A stretch of 6,372 nt of DNA from Planococcaceae bacterium UBA3378 (GTDB lineage: Bacteria > Bacillota > Bacilli > Bacillales_A > Planococcaceae): NCBI GenBank assembly GCA_002359075.1, contig DEQA01000243.1, positions 1 to 6,372 of the forward strand, read 5' to 3'. Shown in pieces: positions 1 through 4,661 of this stretch; the stretch's first letter is position 1, and each line of letters starts with the position of its first letter. A program made the translations under genes and the position numbers. The notes below the pieces were generated by a model, which was given only the letters and a program-made list of their open reading frames with translations, was not told the DNA's origin and did not search any database.

Positions 1-885
1 CCCGTCCTTATAACCGCTCATGAGCCCATACTCCGCGGCCTTTACTGCATAGCTATAAGATTCACTATCTTTTGGAATATCCGTAAAGTCTATCTTCACT
101 TCAGGAAGCGGTGTCAGCATCACATACTCCAGGACCGGGGCTGCAAATTGCTCTGCAATCACTTTATAGCCCTGCTCACTCGGATGGATATTCTCGGGGT
201 TTGGTAAATAGGCTGCCGTATCAGCGGCTATAACATCGCTCACTTTTACAAAGTACGCGCCGTTACCTTCAGCGATCCCCTTTACTTTATTATCAAGTAA
301 TCCTACGAGCATATTTAATTGCTCTGTAAGCTTTGTCATATGCGGGAATGGATTATAATATCCCATCACAAATACATCAGCAGTCGGATTAAGCTGTGTA
401 ATACGCTTTAAAATGAGTGCATAATTTCCGGCCATTTTCCCGATTGCCTGCTGTACTTCGGAAAAGTTAAGGCTAATATTACCGGATTCATCCTGCTTCA
501 GAGTTTTCAAAACATCATTTGCTCCGACACTAAGGGTGATCACATCTGCCTTTTTGATCTCATCTATTAAGGAAACCTTTTTTCCTGTTTCAGAGGAGGG
601 TTTCTCTACGTCTTTATTTAGCTCATCCAATACTTGCTCTGTTGTATAGCCAGGAACCGCAAACCCTTTATTATAGGATGCGAGCAGCTCTGCTTCCTCT
701 AATGTTTGGGCAAGATAATCCGCATAGCCTGTTCCAACAGCACCTGTTTCAATCATTCCGGCAGCAAGCGAGTCACCTAATGCAAGATAGTTAGCTGGTT
801 CCCCTTTATTGCCTGTCATAGCCGCTGCGGGACTGACAAGCTGGAATGTTAATAACACTACTGCCAGAAACTTTAATATTTTCAA
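1..885 (-). CDS. SGNH/GDSL hydrolase with signal peptide and SLH domain, 3' end outside the window
   Basis: This is a probable exported esterase or lipase-like SGNH hydrolase anchored to the cell surface; 295 codons are visible and the frame is open at the left edge. Seen: a signal peptide (K2/K5, hydrophobic 6-17, SPAAA at 18-22). The four SGNH blocks follow in order: ALGDSLAAG with nucleophile Ser39, Gly79 in NKGFAVPGYTT, GAND with Asn123, and NPENIHPSEQGY with His234. The residue three before that His, usually Asp, is Glu231. From F267 an SLH domain begins and reaches GLMSGYKDG at 287-295, so at least one SLH repeat continues beyond the window. SLH domains usually bind pyruvylated secondary wall polymer, which places the enzyme on the wall. 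The start is TTG at 885-883, because the ATG at 891-889 is followed at once by in-frame TAG; AAGGGGG lies 8 nt upstream of the TTG. The next Met (23) would lose the signal peptide. Substrate unknown. Confidence 0.9.
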   Translation of the reverse strand, partial: MKILKFLAVVLLTFQLVSPAAAMTGNKGEPANYLALGDSLAAGMIETGAVGTGYADYLAQTLEEAELLASYNKGFAVPGYTTEQVLDELNKDVEKPSSETGKKVSLIDEIKKADVITLSVGANDVLKTLKQDESGNISLNFSEVQQAIGKMAGNYALILKRITQLNPTADVFVMGYYNPFPHMTKLTEQLNMLVGLLDNKVKGIAEGNGAYFVKVSDVIAADTAAYLPNPENIHPSEQGYKVIAEQFAAPVLEYVMLTPLPEVKIDFTDIPKDSESYSYAVKAAEYGLMSGYKDG

Positions 886-908
886 CTACATTTCCCCCTT
901 TACTCTTT

Positions 909-927
909 TACTATATTAATTATAGTA
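909..927 (-). promoter_or_regulatory. Putative promoter -10 inside an inverted repeat, upstream of the SGNH hydrolase
   Basis: A perfect 7-bp inverted repeat, TACTATA at 909-915 and TATAGTA at 921-927 with 5 bp between, lies 24 bp upstream of the TTG start. On the minus strand it contains an exact TATAAT (924-919), which would place the transcription start near 912 and give a leader of roughly 27 nt. The only -35 candidate is TTGCAG with an 18-bp spacer (3 of 6 matches), so an activator or another sigma factor is possible. The repeat may be an operator, or it may be AT-rich chance symmetry. Confidence 0.4.
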
Positions 928-1029
928 GACTCTATTATTCTCCTGCAAAGATTCATAAGAAAAGCTTAAGTTGAGTAAAACAGTACATATGCTGTTGTTT
1001 CGCGGCCTATCTTCGCTACTTTTTCCCCA

Positions 1030-1063
1030 CAAAGGAAAGGCAGCTACAGTACCATTAGCTGCC
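1030..1063 (-). terminator. Weak terminator-like hairpin across the sleL stop codon
   Basis: Perfect 8-bp arms GGCAGCTA (1039-1046) and TAGCTGCC (1056-1063) surround a 9-nt loop. Read on the minus strand, the hairpin begins inside the last codons of sleL, includes its TAA, and is followed by TTTCCTTTG. The interrupted T tract makes it a poor intrinsic terminator, but position and orientation fit termination of sleL. The next 100 bp down to the SGNH promoter shows nothing else I can name. Confidence 0.45.
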
Positions 1064-2353
1064 CTCTAATTTCACTACATTAAAATTCTCTTCAATAAGG
1101 AGCCAGTTTTGCGGGAAGGCTAACCCAAGCTTCCAATATCCTATTCCACGAAGCCCCAGCCTTTTCAAAAGATCAAACTTTGCCTGGATAGACCTTGCAT
1201 CCTCAAACCATACAATATGTTCCCGGCCTTCCTCATCTTGATACGTGAAGAAAGGCGCCTGGGCTTTTGTATCATATTGAATATTTGTTTGATACCTAAC
1301 AGCAAGCTGGATAGCCGCTTGCGGACTGATTGCCCGGGCATACTCTCCTCCCTGTACAAATGGCAGTGTCCAGTCGTAGCCGTACAGGTTTTGGCCCATT
1401 ATAATCTTATCGGCCGGTATTTCTGTAAGGGCATAATTCAGCACGCGTTCGACCTCATTAATAGGCGATACAGCCATTGGCGGTCCGGCAGAATAGCCCC
1501 ATTCATATGTCATCAGCATAACAAAGTCGACTATTTGGCCAATAGCACCATAATCATGCGCAACAAACCATTCTCCTGGCTGGTCTGCCCGCGTCTTTGG
1601 TGCCAAGGCTGCACTTACAAGTAAATCCACTTCATGCATTTGCTCAACTGCCCGTTGTAAAAACTGATTATAGGCTAATCGCTGATCTCCCGGAAGATGC
1701 TCAAAATCAAACATCACGGCGCTTACATCACCTAACTCTTCTGCATAAGAAATAATATTTTCGAGTAAAAGGTCTTGAACAGCGGTACTTTGTAAAATAT
1801 CCCTCCCCAGTTCTGAACTAAAGGCGCCCGCTTCAAGATTGGAGATCACTAACATGATCGATGTTCCTGCCTGTTCGGCTGCCGCTGCTACCCCGTTGCT
1901 CGGCGGGAGCTGTAAGCTGCCATCCCTCCTTGCCTGCAGGCTAAAAAGACTTAAATATGTGAGTACAGGACCGGCTTTGGCCACCTGGTCTAATAGAGCA
2001 GCGCTGACGGTATCACCACGCGGTTCCAAAAAAGCCAGCGTTTCAGCCGTTGTCTTTGCCGGCGGTGGAATGTAGAGCTGTGTTCCCACCATCAAAGGCT
2101 CATTTATATTTAAACCGTTTAGCCGTGCCAGCGTATTTACATTCAAACCAAAGCGCTGAGCAATGCTCCAAAAACTATCGCCTGGCTGTACCCAATAAAA
2201 TCTTCCATATATAGGCATGACCAACGCCTGACCTACTACGAGCCGATCTGGGTTTTGCAATTCATTTGTCTGAATAATCGCCTGCACTGTTGTACGATAC
2301 GCTTGGGCCAAGCCGTAAATTGTCTGACCAGGTTGTACTACATGAATTTGCAT
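1055..2353 (-). CDS. sleL: Spore cortex-lytic N-acetylglucosaminidase SleL (YaaH), LysM-LysM-GH18
   Basis: SleL/YaaH-type cortical fragment lytic enzyme. In Bacillus these act as N-acetylglucosaminidases on spore-cortex muropeptides released by SleB/CwlJ during germination, and they are deposited on the spore from the mother cell. Seen: 432 aa, close to the roughly 430 aa of B. subtilis YaaH, with strong similarity by recall along the whole length. LysM 1 covers residues 2-48 and LysM 2 covers 51-96. A GH18 TIM barrel follows from about 105 to 425. The catalytic strand is FDFEHL, with acid/base Glu218 and Asp216; the outer Asp residues of the usual DxxDxDxE are absent here (Met214, Ser211). 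LMTYEWGYSAGPP at 280-292 and FPQNWLLI near the C-terminus are family hallmarks. There is no signal peptide, as expected for this protein. The ATG at 2353 has AGAGGGGG about 7 nt upstream; an overlapping out-of-frame ATG lies 4 nt earlier. It is monocistronic by spacing. Confidence 0.95.
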   Translation of the reverse strand: MQIHVVQPGQTIYGLAQAYRTTVQAIIQTNELQNPDRLVVGQALVMPIYGRFYWVQPGDSFWSIAQRFGLNVNTLARLNGLNINEPLMVGTQLYIPPPAKTTAETLAFLEPRGDTVSAALLDQVAKAGPVLTYLSLFSLQARRDGSLQLPPSNGVAAAAEQAGTSIMLVISNLEAGAFSSELGRDILQSTAVQDLLLENIISYAEELGDVSAVMFDFEHLPGDQRLAYNQFLQRAVEQMHEVDLLVSAALAPKTRADQPGEWFVAHDYGAIGQIVDFVMLMTYEWGYSAGPPMAVSPINEVERVLNYALTEIPADKIIMGQNLYGYDWTLPFVQGGEYARAISPQAAIQLAVRYQTNIQYDTKAQAPFFTYQDEEGREHIVWFEDARSIQAKFDLLKRLGLRGIGYWKLGLAFPQNWLLIEENFNVVKLEGS

Positions 2354-2372
2354 ACATTTCCCCCTCTGCGAC

Positions 2373-2381
2373 TACCATATG
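2373..2381 (-). promoter_or_regulatory. Candidate sporulation-sigma -10 element of sleL
   Basis: On the minus strand CATATGGTA (2381-2373), preceded by G, fits the sigma-K -10 pattern CATAnnnTA and six of eight positions of the sigma-E -10. It lies 19 bp before the ATG, so the leader would be very short but would keep the GGGGG ribosome-binding site. No convincing -35 (sigma-K AC, or a sigma-E ATA element) sits at the right distance. The known sigma-E control of yaaH in B. subtilis makes a sporulation promoter likely, but this exact placement is a guess. Confidence 0.25.
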
Positions 2382-2398
2382 CGTCACAGCTTCACTGC

Positions 2399-2436
2399 AT
2401 TCCTGCTGTCTGTAGATTCTCGGCAGACAGCAGAAT
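2399..2436. repeat. 10-bp perfect inverted repeat in the sleL leader region
   Basis: CTGCTGTCTG (2403-2412) and CAGACAGCAG (2424-2433) are perfect complements around an 11-nt loop, and ATT/AAT can extend the stem past a one-base bulge. Neither strand has a T run after it, so it is not an intrinsic terminator. It lies 50 bp upstream of the sleL start and 60 bp downstream of the terminator of the preceding operon. It could be an operator, a leader hairpin if transcription starts upstream of it, or a remnant. Confidence 0.6.
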
Positions 2437-2491
2437 AGCCAAAAGCATGGTCTGCCGGATGAGATACTTCCGCTTTTTCTACTAAAACGAT

Positions 2492-2526
2492 TAAAAGCCA
2501 AAGTCCCTTGCCGACTTTGGCTTTTA
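2492..2526 (-). terminator. Rho-independent terminator of the DUF2243-CtaG operon
   Basis: A perfect 14-bp stem, TAAAAGCCAAAGTC (2492-2505) with GACTTTGGCTTTTA (2513-2526), closes on a 7-nt loop. In the minus direction it begins 18 nt after the stop codon of the CtaG-type gene and ends in TTTTA. Because the stem is flanked by A and T runs on both sides, it could also work in the plus direction. It separates this operon from sleL. Confidence 0.92.
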
Positions 2527-2544
2527 CCTATCTTTTTATTACGC

Positions 2545-3297
2545 TTATGATGCACTTGCTTCCATGTTGCGTTTTGCTTCTTTTTGCATATTCGTATACC
2601 ATTCATAGCACAGTAAGGAAATAATGATCAGTTCCACCACTCCCCCTCCGTAATACATCCATTTGGCACCTGCTTCTGCCTGCCCAGCAGTCGTCATATG
2701 GGGCGGATTGGCATACAGCCATTTCGCTAAAATATTATGAGCCGCAATCGAGAAAATAAGCACACCCGAGCGGAGCAGCCATGGCGCTCTATGTGGATTA
2801 AAATCAACTGAGAGCAGGACATGGGTAAATAGATAGCCGGCAAGGAAAATATGTAAATGGACTATATAATGAACGGCCAGAGACATATGCATTGCCATAT
2901 ATAAATTTGTTGTATAAAGAACCCACAGTCCGCCAATATTTAGCACCGCGGCTGTGATAGGGTGATTGATAAAGCGTGCAAAGCGTGTTTTGGACAGCCT
3001 CATCATCCCGCGTGCTGTCTTTACAGGCATTATTCGCAATAGCAATGTAACTGGTTTTGCCAATACAAAAAACAGAGGGGCTGCCATGCCGAGCAGTAAA
3101 TGGACAATCATATGAGCAACAAAATGATGATGGGCTTCCTGCGCCAATGTCCCTGTAATGGAAAACGCCATACAGCCGGCACCGATTGCCCAATAAAAAA
3201 TTCTTCTGACCGGCCATTTCCCTTTTACTTCTGCCGCCATTATATAAGGGGTCACGATCGAAACGAATACAAGAAGAATACTGACCCACTCTCCCAT
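2545..3297 (-). CDS. CtaG-type cytochrome c oxidase (caa3) assembly membrane protein
   Basis: Member of the Caa3_CtaG family. CtaG in B. subtilis is needed to form active caa3 cytochrome oxidase, probably by helping with copper-centre assembly in the membrane. Seen: 250 aa with seven probable membrane helices, at about 4-22, 32-50, 60-79, 110-131, 143-163, 173-196 and 213-233. Family-typical histidines are present: AHHHFVAHMIVHLLLG at 55-70, NHP at 111-113, HYIVHLHIF at 143-151, TH at 158-159 and AAH at 185-187. The longer frame upstream to 3372 is rejected. The ATG at 3297 shares one base with the TGA of the DUF2243 gene, and GGTGGT precedes it; the adjacent in-frame TTG at 3300 is an equally possible start. 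No oxidase subunit genes are visible nearby, and the protein is shorter than B. subtilis CtaG (about 300 aa). It may therefore be a second CtaG paralogue, so no symbol is given. Confidence 0.88.
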   Translation of the reverse strand: MGEWVSILLVFVSIVTPYIMAAEVKGKWPVRRIFYWAIGAGCMAFSITGTLAQEAHHHFVAHMIVHLLLGMAAPLFFVLAKPVTLLLRIMPVKTARGMMRLSKTRFARFINHPITAAVLNIGGLWVLYTTNLYMAMHMSLAVHYIVHLHIFLAGYLFTHVLLSVDFNPHRAPWLLRSGVLIFSIAAHNILAKWLYANPPHMTTAGQAEAGAKWMYYGGGVVELIIISLLCYEWYTNMQKEAKRNMEASAS

Positions 3298-3740
3298 CAA
3301 GTTGTCACCACCTGCTTCCTTCTTAAAATCACTAAACCGATAATAATAAATAAAACGGCGCTGATATTCCAAATAAAATCATAATAAAAAATCTCCACAT
3401 TGTAGCGGATCTGGTGAAGCTTGAACACTTTATGCTGAATAATACCATCATAAAGCTGGAATACCCCCGCTCCCAATAAAACTGCACCGATCCAGCGCGT
3501 ACGGTGCCATGCCTTCTGTTTTCGTAAATGGGCCACCATAAAAAGGGCGATCACCGTTGCAAACCAGCTGAACGCATGGAAAAGGCCGTCTGATACGAGT
3601 CCGATATCCGGGGTGGATTTATCATAGAAGTGGTGCCAGTGCAGCAATTGGTGAAATACAGCTTCATCGAAGAATGCAATCAAGCCCAGCCCAAATAAAA
3701 TGCCGGACCAGAAATTCAGTGAATGATTGTTGTTTGCCAT
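3297..3740 (-). CDS. DUF2243 family four-helix membrane protein
   Basis: A small integral membrane protein of the DUF2243 family; molecular function unknown. Seen: 147 aa with four probable membrane helices, at about 8-26, 54-72, 82-100 and 121-139. The histidine-rich conserved stretches are FFDEAVFHQLLHWHHFYD (23-40), DGLFHAFSW (51-59) and FQLYDGIIQH with HQIR (94-112). The many membrane-face His, Asp and Glu residues would suit metal or haem handling, which is inference. It is first in a two-gene operon: its TGA overlaps the ATG of the CtaG-type gene (TGATG), so the two are probably translationally coupled and may act in one process. From memory, DUF2243 and CtaG-type genes are often neighbours in Bacillales and Actinobacteria. 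The ATG at 3740 has GGGAGG 11 nt upstream, slightly far; no better in-frame start is seen. Confidence 0.85.
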   Translation of the reverse strand: MANNNHSLNFWSGILFGLGLIAFFDEAVFHQLLHWHHFYDKSTPDIGLVSDGLFHAFSWFATVIALFMVAHLRKQKAWHRTRWIGAVLLGAGVFQLYDGIIQHKVFKLHQIRYNVEIFYYDFIWNISAVLFIIIGLVILRRKQVVTT

Positions 3741-3768
3741 TTCCTGATCAACCTCCCGAGCACACGTT

Positions 3769-3812
3769 CTTCTTACAATATAAGTATTTTAAGAAGGGTT
3801 CATACATGGCAA
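3769..3812 (-). promoter_or_regulatory. Putative promoter and 28-bp palindromic operator of the DUF2243-CtaG operon
   Basis: Arms CTTCTTACAATA (3769-3780) and TATTTTAAGAAG (3785-3796) are complementary at 11 of 12 positions across a 4-bp spacer. On the minus strand a -35-like TTGCCA (3812-3807, 5 of 6) is followed after 15 bp by TAAAAT (3791-3786) in one arm; TATATT (3782-3777) is an alternative -10. The palindrome would thus cover the core promoter about 30-55 bp upstream of the DUF2243 start, the layout of a repressor operator. It is AT-rich and has no following T run, so a terminator is unlikely. Confidence 0.5.
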
Positions 3813-3912
3813 TACCCCAGTGCACTCTTGTTGTAAACCAGTCTCCTTTTGATATCCGATGCCATTACTATCTTTCGGAGCTCCGCCTTTTATGTCACGG
3901 AGCTAAAGATAG
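3806..3912. repeat. Intergenic element with a strong bulged hairpin and a flanking inverted repeat
   Basis: CTATCTTT (3868-3875) pairs with AAAGATAG (3905-3912), and inside it AGCTCCG (3879-3885) pairs with CGGAGCT (3898-3904). That is 15 bp with a 3-nt one-sided bulge and a 12-nt loop. Two bases away, ATGGCA (3806-3811) and TGCCAT (3860-3865) form a weaker, widely spaced pair. On the minus strand the strong hairpin starts 23 nt after the stop of the TOPRIM-like gene, with no T tract on either side. It could stabilise or end that transcript, be a structured leader for the DUF2243 operon, or belong to a dispersed intergenic repeat. It matches no riboswitch I recognise. Confidence 0.5.
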
Positions 3913-3935
3913 ACGTTTCTTCTGTATTGATCGTT

Positions 3936-4661
3936 CTATTTCATTAAAGAATCAATGAAATAAAGGACAAACGGCATATTAGTGCTGCGCTGAAGGGAGT
4001 TCAAATCTTTTGCAATGACTTCCCATGAGTTTTGCCAATTTTCCTCCCACGAACTCTTCTCTTCTACCGGAGTAAATTGCCGTAAAAATTGATCGAGCGG
4101 CATATCCAGCCGAGCAAGAAAGTTTTCTGCTTTTTCCAATTTACTATTCCCTTTTGCATTTTGTTCTCCCCATAAAACATGATCCAGGTTGATGGAAAAG
4201 TAGTAAAGGCGATAAGGGATCTTCCGCCTTTTGCATGTGGCGTGTCTGTCTTCGGCCAGAAGCTTCATATTTTCCGCCTTCACTTGATTCCGGTCAATCA
4301 TCTGCAGCTTTTTAAATTTTGTGGTGACATAGATGCCGTTCTTTCCATACCTTGTCCGCGTTGCTTTGATTCGGTCTACCCGAATAAATTTATCATTGAT
4401 AAAACAGCCATCCGTGTCTGCAAATTGAACAACTGCCAGTAAATCGCTCGGCATAAGCCGGTACGTATTCAAATAGTTTTCTATAACATGCTCGATAGCC
4501 GATTCTACGTTACCGTGCTTCCGGTTCCAATTACTGACGACATCCCCGCACTGCACATCAATCCGGATTTCTAACTCTCGGAAGCGCTCCTGAAGAAAAT
4601 CAAAAAAGATCAGCTCCTCCGTCTGCCCTTCCACAATAACGAGTACTACCTTTTTACTCAT
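3936..4661 (-). CDS. RloB/AbiLii-like TOPRIM protein of a two-gene defence-type module
   Basis: Probable effector subunit of an ATPase+TOPRIM anti-phage module. TOPRIM-fold proteins of this sort are usually metal-dependent nucleases. Seen: 241 aa starting VVLVIVEGQTEELIFF, where Glu11 in VEGQTEE is the expected catalytic glutamate. VVQFADTDGCFI follows at 77-88, with Asp82 and Asp84 as the DxD metal pair. YYFSINLDHVLWG at 153-165 lies where RloB proteins carry a conserved S-N-P-x-x-E-like segment, and Asp160 may take the Glu place. A basic middle section (89-118) and a tail rich in Trp and Glu (200-217) follow. Its ATG lies inside the ATPase gene (8-bp overlap ATGAGTAA), so translation is coupled; GCAGGGAAG lies just upstream. 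Family assignment comes from motifs and context; DUF4435 (AriB of PARIS) or an OLD-type TOPRIM are alternatives. Confidence 0.65.
   Translation of the reverse strand: MSKKVVLVIVEGQTEELIFFDFLQERFRELEIRIDVQCGDVVSNWNRKHGNVESAIEHVIENYLNTYRLMPSDLLAVVQFADTDGCFINDKFIRVDRIKATRTRYGKNGIYVTTKFKKLQMIDRNQVKAENMKLLAEDRHATCKRRKIPYRLYYFSINLDHVLWGEQNAKGNSKLEKAENFLARLDMPLDQFLRQFTPVEEKSSWEENWQNSWEVIAKDLNSLQRSTNMPFVLYFIDSLMK

Noticed and set aside
1217..1624. Plus-strand frames antisense to sleL, CtaG and the ATPase (for example 135 codons at 1217-1624)
   Set aside because: They lie opposite clearly recognisable genes and their translations look like reverse-complement shadows.
2351..2358. CATACATT matching a sigma-E -10 box
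   Set aside because: It is on the plus strand over the sleL start codon and points away from any plus-strand gene.
2545..3372. Longer start (ATG at 3372) for the CtaG-type protein
   Set aside because: The extra 25 residues overlap the DUF2243 gene, lack the family look and lack a ribosome-binding site; the 3297 start is coupled to the upstream stop codon.
3738..3865. Short minus-strand frames in the intergenic region (from ATG at 3865 and 3807)
   Set aside because: Each is about 20 codons, with no ribosome-binding site at a usable distance; the repeat-like DNA structure explains the region better.
3868..3912. Intrinsic terminator of the defence-type operon
   Set aside because: The stem is strong and well placed, but neither side has a T run, so I list it as a structured element only.
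3806..3958. Plus-strand 50-codon frame with AAGAAGGG seven bases before its ATG
   Set aside because: It runs through the 15-bp hairpin, overlaps the end of the TOPRIM-like gene head-on, is Cys-rich, and resembles no family I know. I treat it as chance, though ribosome profiling could overturn this.
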